A program made the position numbers and the translations under genes. Shown piece by piece: positions 47,542 to 60,104 of a stretch of DNA of 64,000 nucleotides. A model generated the notes under the pieces. That model was not told the DNA's origin and did no database searches. It saw only the letters and a list, made by a program, of their open reading frames with translations. How positions within the stretch are numbered: position 1 is the stretch's first letter; every line of letters starts with the position of its first letter. The stretch comes from Diplosphaera chodatii (taxonomy: Eukaryota > Chlorophyta > Trebouxiophyceae > Prasiolales > Stichococcaceae), in the NCBI GenBank assembly GCA_032358165.1, contig JAALGY010000020.1, forward strand, positions 2,356,001 through 2,420,000. The letters run 5' to 3'.

Positions 47542-48605
47542 CTCATGACAGCGGAAGCAGTGCAACAAGCAGCTTCTCAACCTCCAAGCTGACGGCGTTG
47601 CCCGTGATCCTGTAGGCTGATCAACTGGTAGCAGAAGCAAGCAGTCGAGCAGAATGATCGTTTCCCATATGCACCGCAGTACTGCATCATCTGAACATTG
47701 CACCAACAAACTATATGACAAGCATTATGCCTTACCTGCGACATTGCTGCAACGGGTGCGAAAGCTGCAGGATCCGTCTGGAGTCAGTCGCTGTGCTTGT
47801 GCAACAGTGCTGGCGATTGAACGTCCCCAGTGTCATACTGACACGCATGACCTCCAACGACTTGCGCTTGTTTGATAATAGACCACGCACCGGGCATCGC
47901 CCGTTTTTCTTCACAGCGTGCGTCGCCACCAATAATGACGACTTGTTGACACGTAGGGTTGCGTCAGCAGGTAGGGTTCGCACGTGGCATGAGCTGACGC
48001 CAGCTGGATACTGAAGCTGAAAGCTCGAGCCTCCCCTGAGTGCGTGCAGTGACTCGTCTCCGCCCTGAAAGCCGGGCCTTCATAGATCTATTCTACATTA
48101 GGAAACTTCGGCCTCGGCAGCCACGTTCATCGCGTTGCTAGACAAGCCGGGTGCATGTGCGGGCCGCAAGCTACTTGCTACAGTGCAGCCGGTTTCTGAC
48201 TTGCCGCAGTTACGAGCGGCGGTTACAAGCAGAAACAGCTCGTAGTCAGTGGTGCTTGTTGCGTCAGCTGTCTTAGCATCGTGTGGCAGTCATAACGGTC
48301 GGGCGACGCCTGCTGCTACGCGTCAAACGAAGCACCCCTATACTGGTGCAAGCGCAGGTAGAGCATCACGTTTACCTCTGCAAGGTTGTGTCATCTATGT
48401 CGTGGGGGTCTGCGCATGCTGCCGTGCTCCTGTCATGCGTGCACCTTCGATGCTGTTCTCTGCATCGCAACTACACTGACCCCTCTTACACTACGTCACG
48501 ATTGTGAGGTGGGGACTCTGGCCAATGCAAGTTTTGCAATGAGTAGAGGTGAGGTGTGTGGCACAGGCTGCAGGCCAAGTCCCCACTCTGTGGCATCACA
48601 GCGGC
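47542..48605. promoter_or_regulatory. divergent intergenic region GWD / mannanase
   Basis: About 1.06 kb between the GWD start (minus) and the mannanase start (plus). Presumed to hold both promoters. No supported gene; no clear TATA box. Confidence 0.5.
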
Positions 48606-51600
48606 ATGCTGCAGCAGCCCAGCATGCAGCTGGGGCGGCTGTGCGCGGTGCTGCTCGCTGTGCTGGCTGCAGCAGCGCCAGCTGCTGTGACAGCAGCAGG
48701 CAGCGCCAGCCAGGTGGCCGCAGCCACCGCCGCAGCGGGCAAGGGCGGCGCCAGGGGCGCTGCCAAAGCGCGGGACGCCGGGATCCCGGTGGACGCAACG
48801 CTGCTAGCATCCCACCCGGAGTTCGCCAGCGTGCCCGTGGGGCCGCCCAGCACCGACAGCAGCACCTTCGCCATCAGCCCCGGCAGCACCAGCAACGCCA
48901 CCCTGCCAGGTAGCTGCCGGGCGCCTCAATGCTGCTGCTCCTGCACCCTGGTCGTGCATGCGCGAGATCGGTTCCACGCTGTGTGGTCGTCAGTCACCTG
49001 CAATACACGCATCAGTGTGGACTCAAGGCCGGACACCCCTGTGCCTCTGCAGCGCTGGCGACGGCTGCCAACGCCCGCACCGCCGCTGTGGCCTTTAAGG
49101 CGATCGCAGCCAACGCTGGGTTTGTGCGTGCCAGTGGCCGGCGGTTCACCTACGGGGGCAAAGACTTCTGGCGTGAGTCTGCTGCAGCCGTGCGAGCAGT
49201 GCAACCTCGTGGCGCTGATGCTACAACCGAACAAGCGCCTGTGACGCATGGAGTTCGCAACAGCATGTCGGTGTTTGCCAGCATGCTGTTGCTTCTGGAC
49301 CAGTGGCTGTTGTGCGTGTGCAGCTACGGGGACTTCGTGGTACAACATGATCCAGGTCGAGAAGTTCACTGAGTCTCAGCTGGATCAGATGCTTCGAGGT
49401 GACCAAAGATCTGAGCTGATTTTATGGCACAGATGCAACCATATCCTGGCTTTCCTGACCACCAGCTGCCGGCCATGGCCTGCACTCAGGCATGTTGTTT
49501 CCTGATTTGCAGTCCACTGGCAGAGTGGCGTGCGGGTCATCCGCATCTTCATTGGCATCGATGGCTTCAAGAGCAAGACGCCCGTGCGGTACCCCACGCA
49601 GCCGACCTTCGGCAAGTATTCAGAGATCGCGCTGCGGCGGATTGACTACTGCTTTTACGCAGCCGGCAGGGTATGTGGCAATGTCGGTGTAGCACTGCAT
49701 GCTGGCATCGGGCATGGACGGAAATCATGCCTGGGCATACTGTACAAGTGCAGTGAGGGCCACTGTGTGCAAACTGCATATCCATTTCTGGTACGCAGAT
49801 TGGTATTCGTCTCATTCCGGTCCTGGTAAACTTCTGGGACGACTTTGGGGGCGTCCAGTTTTATGTCAACAGCGCCTTGGGGGCGGGTAAAGCGCCGGAG
49901 AACTTCTACACGCACCTGGGCATCCGCAACTACTTCAAGCAGTGGGTGCGCGGACAGTCAACACCCTATGTAGAGAGCACTGGCGACAAGGTGCTTCATC
50001 GCAAGGCCCTGCCTCTGCTGTGGCGGGCTGGCACATCCGGCGCAGCTCGCATGCATGAGTCTGAGGATAACAATGGTTTTGCGCCTTGCAGATGAGGGCT
50101 ATCACTTTGAGAAGAAACACACGCAGCGGCCGGAAATACGCCGACGACCCCACCGTCTTCGCCTGGGAGCTGTGCAACGAGTGCCAGTGAGGCGCTGCCG
50201 GCTGCGCATCTGCCTACAAGCTCTGCTCAATGCCTTCAGCCACTGAAACCTGTATACATTATGGTTGCCGCATGGCAACTGATCGATCTTTGCGTGGCAT
50301 TTGCAGCACCAGAGACAACATCGAGATCAACCAGTGAGCACTACCTGCTATTGCCCCATGAGACTGCTGCGTCATGCCATGGTTGCAGAATGCACACCCT
50401 GTGAGCTGCTGGCCCCTTGCTGCCTGCTGACTCGATACCCCCTCTCACCTCGCAGGAAGAAGCAGCCTGGTGATATGCTGGACAGATGGCAGGTGCGTTC
50501 ATCTTGGGCTTCATATACCCTGACATCAGCAACCATAGTCCATGCTAATGTCATCTTCCTGACTGTCCATATGTTGATAGCAGAATGCGACGACAGCCCT
50601 GGTCATGCCTAGCAAGCGGTTTATTTCTCCTGCAGCGAGAAATGGCAGGCTATCTGAAGGGTTTCTGCAAGGTCAAGCAGATGGTCACCTCCGGAAACGA
50701 AGGCTACAGGTGGTTTGCTGGCGTGCCTGTTGTGGTGTGTGCGTCTCGGCAGCAGTCTGCAAATGTGGTGTCGAGCTGGCTGCTGCTTTCGAGTGCACAT
50801 GTCCTAACGCTGCATGAGTGCGCCGCCCTCAGGGTGAAGGGCCGATTCGACCAGTATGCAGACATCTCATACCCTTTCCGCAACTGGTGCGCCTTTGAAC
50901 TGCTCCGCATACTGTGTGACTCATCTGTTGGCTTGTCAGCTCGAAGCACGCGGCAGCTGGTGCAATTCGCGCACACTTGCAATGTATGAGACAGAGGCTG
51001 ACTAATGTTTGCCCACTTTGGCAGGATGAACACGGGCCTGAAGGGTGCGGAGCACAAGCACACCTGCCGCACAATAGACCGCAGCATGCGCACACCTGGA
51101 TGACCATGTTGTTTGGGGCAACAGTGCGGGCTGTACGCCAGAGTTGTCGGGTGTGACACTATGACTGTCATGGTGCCGCAGGTGAGGACTTCAACAGGAT
51201 GCTGTACAACCCATACTTTGATTTTCTGACGCTCCACATGTACCCCTTCAACTGGCAGGTGCGATACAGGCAGCTGGGCTGTCATTGACATTGTGGCATC
51301 CGCAGTGCTCTCGCTTGGTGCCCTCTGCTGTGTGCACCCTTCGTCCGAATGATGTTGAGCAGCAGTGACTGAGCCGTCATCAGTGCAAGTCGCAGGTTCC
51401 CAAGCCCGGCAGCTGGGTCAACGAGAACGTCATTGGTGCGCCGTTTGTCCCACCAGACTCCTTTAGTTCGCTGGCAGAACGCATCACCGCACCACTGCCT
51501 ACCCTGCTGCCCGATATGAGGTGGTGCATGTGTGTTGCCACCTGAGCTTCATGACGATATGCAAGAGGGGCTGGCGCAAGCTGTGCTGCGCTCCTGCCCT

Positions 51601-53012
51601 TGCGCCTGTGCCATGGTGCAGGGGCACGAGCTGCCATCGGCAGCAACAGGCGATTGTGCCGTACTGGTGTCTGTATGACAGTGCAGTCGATGTTGTGCAG
51701 CTGACCGTGCGGCGCTGGCGGCTGCCGCCAACAAGCCCCTGCTGTTCGAGGAGTATGGCGCCCCGCGCGCCTACATGAACCGCGACACCCTGTTCCAGAG
51801 GTACACCCCCTGCTACCCCCAGTGACCTGCGACTTGCCTGCTCTGTGCATGTCACAGTGTGGCCTGCGTCACCAGAGCAAAATACGCATTTTGGTGCAAG
51901 TCCAACGACAGCTGGAATGTGAAGGTGCTGTTTCTGTAATCGCAGCCACCTCGGGTTCGCCACCGTCAGTGGCCTGGCGGGCTCGGTGGTCTGGGAGGTG
52001 TGGCCCACGCTGGGTAAGTCCATGCTTACCAGTATTTTGTGAGACTGGAAAGCACCCAACCTGTGTCAGTGCATGCCTGCTGATCTTGACCCAGTAACAG
52101 GCGCAGCGGACAGCAAATAGAAACGTGTTCCTTCGTTCAGCACGCCTGCTTGTAGAATCTCATCCTGCACTGTGTGCACAGCCACCGACCAAGGGTACGA
52201 CTTTGCTTACTCCAATGCCGGCGGCAACACAGTCATGCGGGAGTTTGCATACCAGAATGGCAGGGTGCGATCCGCAGCCCTGCATTCATAAGCTGCACCA
52301 TTGCATGATGACAGCTGCAACCTTGGTGTCGCCTGCTCGCACGCCTGTGTTTGACGATTAGGGTTCACACGCCATCATTGCAGACACCACCTTCAGCGTT
52401 CGGACGTGAAGGTCATTTCATTTGCTGGCGCAGGTTGCGGGCGCACCAAACCCTTGGAAGGTCACCTGCAAGTGCACCGATGTGCCGTACCCCGGACGCA
52501 CCTGCGCGTCCATCGTGAGTCTCCTCTTTGCAGCATAAGCCGTCCTCCTGCACCCCGCGAAGTGACCCACCGCTGCGCGGTGGACCCCCGAATTTCCTGG
52601 GCACCTGCGTCGCAGCAGGCCCAGGGCACGAAGAATGTTGACTTCACATCTGCAGACGAGCGTGCCTTTGATTCAGACTCACCGTGTGGCATGCCACATG
52701 CGCCGTCCTGAGTGCTTTTGGGCCCCCTGTGCAGAAAGCCGCGGGGTCGTGCTGCCGGCCCAACATGCAGGCGCCCGCGTCTGGGCGGCCCTACGGGTAC
52801 TGCCAGACGACGTGCGGCCGCTGCGGGTACGCCCCATGCTTCCATTGTCTATGTTGTGCAGGTGCTCGTGCTGATGCTGCGGTGCATGACATGCCAGGCA
52901 CCCACACCCTCTGTCACACCACATGCTGGCTTTTTGGTGCAGGTGCAAGGGCGGCAAGGCCTGCAGCGATGTCGCGGCGGCTGGGCGGACGGGCAACGGC
53001 GTGCTGCCGTGA
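48606..53012 (+). CDS. secreted GH5 (subfamily 7-like) endo-beta-1,4-mannanase with C-terminal ShK-like Cys-rich module
   Basis: Hydrolyses beta-1,4-mannan backbones outside the cell or in the wall. Nineteen phase-consistent exons give about 566 residues from the ATG at 48624 (six more from 48606): to 48909, then 49053-49172, 49324-49398, 49513-49670, 49799-49945, 50092-50186, 50307-50333, 50456-50492, 50636-50709, 50833-50886, 51025-51044, 51182-51258, 51396-51435, 51701-51797, 51946-52013, 52182-52264, 52434-52514, 52735-52826, 52943-53012. Start MQLGRLCAVLLAVLAAAAPA is a signal peptide. Catalytic fold markers: FVRASGRRFTYGGKDFW, GVRVIRIF, YADDPTVFAWELCNE (acid/base Glu), SGNEGY, TLHMYPFNW and KPLLFEEYGAP (nucleophile Glu). 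The final exons encode a Cys-rich module (CKCTDVPYPGRTC, CCRPNM, YCQTTCGRCGCK) resembling the ShKT fold seen in many algal secreted proteins. Several exons are very short (20, 27, 37 nt). Confidence 0.92.
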
Positions 53013-53803
53013 AGTGGCATTCCTGCGACAATGTGTAGCAGTGGTGTAGCGTGAGTTTGGCTGAGGACAAGGGTCAACCATCTGCCGAACGTGCCGGCCA
53101 AATGACATCAGGGGGAGCAGGGCTCTGCTCCTTGGAGCACCCGGCCTGCAGCGCGATCAACAGCACAAAAACAGACGCAGACGAACTGAGCATTCTGTAT
53201 AATTGCCATCAAGGGCACGTGGCCAAATTTACAGATGTGTGCCAAACCATGTAGACAGGCTTCAGGGCACACCCTGACCAGTAGGATAGAGCCGTGTCTT
53301 GCTTCACACCTGGGTAGGCTGTAGAACTGCATGCTGTGGTTTGACGCGGTGCAATATGGCGCAGCAACAGTGACATAACCATTTTTCAGCATTGCCATTT
53401 TGGATGCAGCGGCCTCTGTGAACTGATAACATAGTGCTTTGGTATCTTCGTTGAGTAGGTAGTTGAAGAGGATAAAACTTTACAGCACATGAGACTGTGG
53501 GTAGACACTGTGTGAATTTGTGCTGATCCTGATATTGCTGAAACTGCTGACTTCTGCTGGTGATCAGCGCTTGCACTTCCCGAGCTGCTCAAAACTTCAT
53601 GCGCCCAACGCGCATGTCATGCCCAACAGTCCCTGACGCTATGCACACCGCAACGTGCACGCATGTGCGTCGCAGTGAGCATCTGTGTCGTGTTCTGATG
53701 ATGACTTCATTGCTGTGCCGATGCTGCAGATGTTGTGAGAGCCTCCCCCGCGAGCGCACGCCGCTTGTTGAGAGAGCGTCGTAAGTGAATGCCAATGGGC
53801 TCT
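53013..53803. other. convergent intergenic region mannanase / formate dehydrogenase
   Basis: Two 3' flanks. A minus-strand TGTAA at 53480-53484 could serve the formate dehydrogenase transcript. No supported gene. Confidence 0.55.
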
Positions 53804-56800
53804 CTACTTGTACTGCGGTGCCAGCTCGCCCTCCCGCACGATGTAGTTGCTCTCCTCGAAGGCCTCGCCGTTGAAGTACTGCTCCAGCATGGTCTGCACG
53901 CCCTCCTGGTACCGCGCCTGCATTGTGCAAAACAGAGGTCGCATGCATCGGTGGCAGCCACAGGTGACGAGCTGGTTGGCAACAGCTAATTGAGGCACTG
54001 TGACAGGCCGTAAACCCTTAGCCTGTCGGCATTCTGCCTCTGCTCACACTGCGTGCTGAGAGGCTGTAAGATGCGAAGGCACATGTACAGTCTCACGGGC
54101 ACTATAACAGAGCATGCGCAAACGTCACGCATGAATGAAGCACGCTTCAGAGAACAGGAGAGCGCCACCGCACCTGTGCGTCGAGCGTGGTGCCGGATGT
54201 GTGCGGTGTCATGGCTGCAATCGGATATACACGGGAGTTGGGTGCCCTGGTCGTGAGTCTGTAGTGTGATGATGCTTCACAGGCATGGCGAACGACCATA
54301 GCATATGCAGGACCGCAGGTGTGCATGTGAGCACACAGGTAGGCGGAAGCACTGCATGCTTGGGTTTGACACGGGCAGGTCATTCTGGCAGGACTGGCAA
54401 TTGTCACCGTTGTTGGGCATTGTGCGCCACGGGTGGTCTCGGGGTGCAGGCTGCTGCGGCCACACATCGCCTGCAGATAGACAGAGCTGGAGACTGCTTG
54501 AGGGGGCACACCATGCTGTACATTCGGAACATCGCAGAACGGCATGCAGAGGCGGCGACTGCGCAGATGTTAGGTACCATGCATTGTGCACGTTGCTGCG
54601 CTCTGATGTTGGGCAGCAAGTGCCCTCCAGCCATGTGCAGCGGGGCACTCTTGAGCCAAGTCAGGTCACGGCAGCAAGCCTCGTCCCAGCAGCAGGGTGC
54701 CGCAAGTATTGCGAACTAACTGAAAGTATCAGGCGCACACAGATCAGTACGTCGAGAATGCCCTTTGTGTGGCTCGCACCTGAGTAGCCACCAAGGTGCC
54801 CTGACTCCAGGGCCTCCACAATGGCGTCCTGGTCCACAATCGCGCCCCGCGCATTGTTGATCTGCAGGTGGCACACACCTGCTGCTACGCTTGTGCATGC
54901 CAGCGCTGTGAATCAGCAATGTCAGACGCAAGACTCTCGAGTGCCACTTGCAAGGTGGGTCCCAGGGCCGATGTGCTCACCAGGTAGGCGCCCTTCTTCA
55001 TCTTCTTGATGGCGGCCGAGTCGATCATGCCGCGCGTGCTCTTGGTCAGCGGCACATTGACGGTCACCTGCAGCAGAACCAGGCCCCGTTTCAGCATTCA
55101 TACGCATCAACGTGAAGCCCATCGAGAACACAGTTACAGCAATATGGCGGTTGTCATCACAACACAGAATGCACAGCCCATGTATCGAAGGTGAGCCAGC
55201 ACCGTGAACTCACCACGTCCACATGAGCAGGAGATCATCTAGGCGAGCCAGGACCGTAAACTCACCACGTCGCACTTGGGCAGAAAGTCGTCCAGCTCCT
55301 TGACCAATTCGAAGCCCAGCTCCTCCATCTTGGGGCTCTCCTTGCGATCCAGGTAGCTGCCGGTGACGCCGAAAGGCTGCACGGTCACCATGCACGGGCG
55401 ATTGCGTCAGATAGAGGTCGAACGCTGCATCGTCTCAAAAATCTGCTTCCATGGACACATGCCCGGCAGCAGAGCAGAACTGAACGTGTGTCCAGAACTA
55501 CATGTGTGTCTGCAGTCGCTCTGTCAACATCATGCGTTGTTTTGGCCCTGCAACCGGACTGGACATCAAACTACCTTCAGGCGCTCCATGACCAGGGAGC
55601 CGATCGCGCCGCCGCCCAGCGACCCGACGTGCTTGCCCTCAAGGTCGCGGCTCTTGCCGGCCACCTTGGGCACGTCCCACTGCAATGGGGCCAATGAAGC
55701 AGTGCGGTTCAGGCACCAGGTTGCAATCTAGACAATCAGTACAGAGCGTGGTGTGTGTACGCCTCAGCATTAATGCATGTCAGGGGCAGCAAAGTCACGA
55801 CTGCAGTCACATTTAAACGATAGTGCCAGGCGTTGCGGTCGGTTGTGCCCACCTCGCCGTTCTTGGACTGCTCGTGCGCGGGCAGGAAATTCCGCATAAG
55901 CAGCAGGATGCGCATCACCTCATCCTCCGCCACTGACACGGTGTTGCTGCCTGCACCAGCGCAGTCATGAATTCGAAACAGATCACCCACACACGTCTGA
56001 TACACCCTGGGTCGGTCACTCGCTCGGTGTGACATCGGTTGGGGTGATGCCCAGGATCAAGCATGTATTCGCACCTGTGCACTCTGCGACTGTCAGGTTG
56101 CTCTCTGCAGCCGCCTCCAGATCCACATGGTCGCTGCCAATGCCTGCATGACACCCCTCAACATCGTTGTTCCTCCGTGCTTCCACGGAGGATTTAACTC
56201 AGGTTAAATCCTCCGTGAACTGCATCATCCTGCATGGAGCATCGCGGCAGACAACTGGATGTCCGCCAGAGCCTGCGGCTTGTGCTGGCAGGTGTGCCAT
56301 GCAATTGAGTGATAGCCTCCAGCACACCTGCTGTGAGCGCCAGCTGCAGCTTCTCAGCGCGCTGCAGCCGCTCCTTGGTCAGGTACGCCGGGTGGAATGG
56401 TGTCGTTATGATGATCTCGGCATCACCCAGGTGCTTCTCCAGCTCTGCAGCACAGGGGATGCTGATCGCACAACCGTGCACGCCATCTTGTCGAATGCTG
56501 GCAAGATGGGCATGCAAGTACGCCATCGATTCGCTGCATGGTTGCTCATCAAGAACGTCCTGCTGCACCAGTCAGGGGCCATCTGTTGCAAAAATGCACC
56601 AGAGCCTTCGCCCTCCTTGTCGTCCGTCACGATCAGCTCGCAGTCCTTGCCCTCCAGGAACTCCCGCAGGTTGAGAGCGTTTTCCACGCAGCAGGTGCTG
56701 AGCCATGCAGACAAATTCACTCCACCAACGCCCGACAGTCCACGCACGAGTGCAAGCAGTTAGGTGGCTGCACACCACAATCATAATTGAGCTCGACGGT

Positions 56801-57555
56801 GCTCACTAGTTGGGGTCCTTGGACGCATCTCCGCCTGCACATCCAAGGCGCTATGAATCAGCGCGTCACTCGAATAGCAGTTGTAGTATATGATCGTCGC
56901 AAATGTGGCCTTTTGTGAGCATCAGTTATGGAGTCCTGTGTCTACCATGACACTGCAAACAGTACCTGGCGGCAGCACTGCAACCACCTTGCGCCTGCCC
57001 TGCGAATTGCGAAGTTTTAGGAGTCAGGCCATCGCAATCTAGGCGTTTGCTGCGTCCAGGCTGCCCTAGTGACCAGTCAGGTCCTACATATGAGAAATGT
57101 TGCTCATGGTATGCAATGCCCGAAAGCTGCACTTGCTAGTGATCATGCCAGCACTGGGCGGAAGCCGTCCCAGTGGCTGGTATGCCGCTCAGCAGTGGCG
57201 AGTTTGCCACAGAAACATGTTCTGAAAAGCTCAAATGTCATATCAGAATGTCAGCATGCCGCTGAGACGCCAGGCTTTTGCTGCATGATGCTTGCTAAAC
57301 TGTCATAAGTGCAACACCCATCTCCCATCCCAGCACCTCAGGGTTGCCCTCCGCGCTGGCAGTCACCACGACACGCTGCCGTGAGGCTGTATGTGCCGCA
57401 CGGCTGTTAAGGTTCCTACATTGGCGTCGGGCTGCCGCCGCGCTGGAAATGTGCGATCTGCACCTGAGCCGAGCGCTGCATGATGTAAATGGCCTGGGAG
57501 CCATGCGACAAGATGGCGCGTGGGAGCCGAGCCCAGACAGCAGTGTTGCTGACAT
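53804..57555 (-). CDS. FDH: NAD-dependent formate dehydrogenase, organelle-targeted, 13 exons
   Basis: Oxidises formate to CO2 with NAD+; in plants a mitochondrial (sometimes plastid) stress enzyme. Exons 57318-57555, 56807-56834, 56600-56697, 56337-56444, 56075-56143, 55853-55950, 55575-55679, 55266-55376, 54981-55067, 54780-54861, 54408-54470, 54174-54214, 53804-53917 join to 413 residues. The first 60-70 residues are Ser/Ala/Arg-rich without acidic residues, a transit peptide. Family markers in order: [66 protein letters not shown], a Rossmann-type [72 protein letters not shown] with the catalytic His, and EGELAPQYK at the end. The Rossmann glycine motif GGGAIG differs slightly from the usual GAGRIG. 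Exon 2 is only 28 nt. Confidence 0.95.
56171..56217. repeat. nested perfect inverted repeats in an FDH intron
   Basis: CACGGAGGATTTAAC at 56184-56198 pairs perfectly (15 bp) with GTTAAATCCTCCGTG at 56203-56217 across a TCAG loop. The same left arm can also pair over 9 bp (TCCTCCGTG, 56171-56179) across a CTTC loop, so two hairpins compete for one arm. The element lies in intron 56144-56336. Confidence 0.9.
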
Positions 57556-57859
57556 ACTGATGAATATAGGTTGTCTCTCACAAAGTGACAAGGTGTAGTA
57601 TCGAGTGCACACTGCTGACACTTGATGCTGCAAATCCCAATGTGTCGTCCCGTCCGACATGCGTCAGACGTGGCCGGCTAGCAACACTCATTACTCAAAC
57701 TCGCTCAATAAGATCAATCAAACATCAATGTATATACACGTACCAGTACAAACAGCCAAAGCTGGCAGTCGCTGACAGCAGTCATTCATGAATACACTTG
57801 CCAGGCAGCCCTATCCATTCCCCAGGCCATGAGCCGCTGCAGACGCAAGGCGCTCTACA
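57556..57859. other. short intergenic region between two minus-strand genes
   Basis: Only 304 bases separate the upstream DUF4336 stop from the FDH start codon, so the FDH promoter is compact or overlaps the 3' end of its neighbour. AT-richer than the surroundings; no clear motif. Confidence 0.5.
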
Positions 57860-60104
57860 TCACATCCGCACAGACTCCGCAGCTGCAGGCTGCTGCGCGT
57901 GCGGCTGCTGCGCTGCCACGTCCGGGAAGCAGGCCGCGAACTGCGCCTTGCCGTCCCGGATAGGCGCCGCTGTGTGGCTGGGGATGACGGTGTCGAAGTC
58001 GAAGCTCAGCACCCGCTGCGCCCAGGCATGGGTGCCCTGCCGATCCAAAAGTGCAGTTGTCAGGAGCCACATAGCTTTCCAGTTCTGGCGAAGGAAGCAC
58101 CGACGTGCTCCCTGTAACGTACGTGCTTCCCGTAGTAGCGCCCGCATATGAAGCCAGCATGTCGGAGGGTATTCAACATCTGAAGGCTGGCATGTTCGAA
58201 GCTCAGCGCAGAATCTTGTCCAATAGATTCTATACCCAATGGGTACCCATACTCTAATCGCACTGACCTCGGGGTGCCTGTCGAACACTTTGATGAAGAA
58301 GGTGCCCAGCCGCTGCCACACCCCCAGCAGCTGCGAGATCCACTCGCCCACCTTGGTGCCCGCCCAGGCCTCGTCGATCTGCAGGTGCATGGCGGTGTAG
58401 CGTTATATTCCCAGTGTCAGGCGCTGCTTGCTGCCTCAAACAGTGCAGCAGGCTTGTGTGCGGGTGGCAGCAATGCAGAAGCATAAGGGGCGCCTATAAG
58501 GGGCGCCTATAAGGGGCGCCACCAGCCGCAGCGCACCATGATGCAGGTGTCGGAGACAAGCAGCGCGCGGTGCGCCGGAAGCAGGAAGGCGCCCTCCAGC
58601 AGCGAGGGTGTGTCCAGCAGCGCCACCTCCACCTCGCCCCGCCACTCTGGCGGCGCGCCATCACCTGCACACATAGATTACGGCTCATGTCTTCATGTTC
58701 GGTTGCAAACCACACACTGACCAGTGCTGACACTCATTACCAGCGCAGGACCACAATGCTGCATGGGATGGCAGCTGCACATGCCACGCCCGCTCGTCAT
58801 GCCTGTGTCATGTGGTATGTGTGTGACGCAGGGCGTCCACGAGAAATCAGGGTGGAGAACATGCGAGTGCATGCACAGCCCAGGCCCACCGTAGCTGCAA
58901 ACGCGGCCGGAGTCCCGCAGCTTGCCGAGCCTAGGCGACGGAAAGGGAAAACGCCGGCCATTGAAGAAGCCTGCAGTGCAGCAGACATCCGTGCAGCCCA
59001 GGTAGCCAGCTGACTACCTCAGTGCACTCGCTCCCTGCTGTCTGAGACAGGGTCTCCACATGTCACCGTTCGTGTTGTGCTGCAGTCATGAAGCAGACCT
59101 ACCCGGCGGCGTCCACACCGTTGCTTCGGGAAACTGTAGTGCAAAGGCGCCCAGAAAATACCTGCAGACACATGAGTAATCGCAGGTTATGGTCAGCAGG
59201 CTGCATGGTTTCGTAGCAGTGCGAGACCCTGCAAGACCCTTGCGGTCCAGCAATCACTTTGCTCCAACAAACCCTTACACAGCTAAAGCTCGGCCCACAG
59301 ACGGGAACGGATGTGCAGCATGAGCTGCCTTTGCTGAGGTGTGGGTGTCCACTGACCATCAGATTCCACAAGAAGAAACGACCAATGTTGAATGTGAGTA
59401 TCCTGTGTGATCAAGCACTCACCAGTGCTCAGGCGAGCCGTTGGGCACGACAATGTGCGACACGGTGCCCATATCAGCCAGCGCAGCCAGCAGCTCCCCT
59501 GTCGGCGCCACGGGGTTGTGCACCTGCGCTCAGTGACGGTGGTAAGGCAGGGTTCTGCACTGCATGTAGTGACCACACCCGTGAAGTATAAAGCATGAAG
59601 ACTGGTCGTTGCAAGCAGGTTCGCAGCGCTTCGGTTTGGCTGCTCCGATAGTGCTGCGGTTCTTCCCTGAGACACCTGAGCACTTCCAGCTGCCAGCCGT
59701 CTGCAGCAGGACGCATGCTGACCCTGCAGTGCTGCGCTCGGAAACGCCGATCGGAGTTTGTTCACGCACATCAGAGGCGTGCGCACCCAGAGGCTGCCGT
59801 CTGCCATGCGCATGGCCGTTAGCCGCAGGCCCGCATCCCCGCCTGGCAGCAGCAGCGGCTGCGTCGCAGTCCACAGACCATCGCCCAGCTGCTCCACCTG
59901 CATTGCATTCGACTTGTGTGGTGCAGAGCATCCCGGCAGCTGAGCTTGTGTCGGCGCCAGCTCCAGCTCCCAGCTGCAGCTCGGCTGCAGGTGTGCCTGG
60001 CATCTTTCTGGCTCGTGTGCAGGATACGTGTCGATGTGGAGCTGCACGCCTCCAGCAGACATGCCACGCAGCCCTGAGATGGTTTTCGAAGCACGACAGA
60101 GCAC
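57860..60104 (-). CDS. DUF4336 family protein, 7 exons
   Basis: Exons 59787-60104, 59423-59523, 59103-59161, 58890-58970, 58537-58664, 58268-58378, 57860-58111 join in phase to 349 residues from 60104, or 282 from the internal ATG at 59903. Markers typical of DUF4336 (metallo-hydrolase-like, uncharacterised, in cyanobacteria, algae and plants): LGDGLWTATQPL, GSLWVHNPVAPTGELLAAL, HIVVPNGSPEHWYFLGAFAL, FPEATVWTPPG, EVALLDTP, HRALLVSDTCIM, SFDFDTVIPSHTAAP. The longer start would add about 67 residues with basic and Ser/Ala residues that could be a targeting peptide, but homology begins only at the shorter start. Biochemical function of the family is not established. Confidence 0.85.
58484..58520. 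repeat. three-unit 15-base tandem repeat beside a splice donor
   Basis: ATAAGGGGCGCCT is repeated with period 15 about two and a half times. On the minus strand it begins some 16 bases inside the intron after the DUF4336 exon ending at 58537. Each unit holds the palindrome GGCGCC. Confidence 0.9.
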
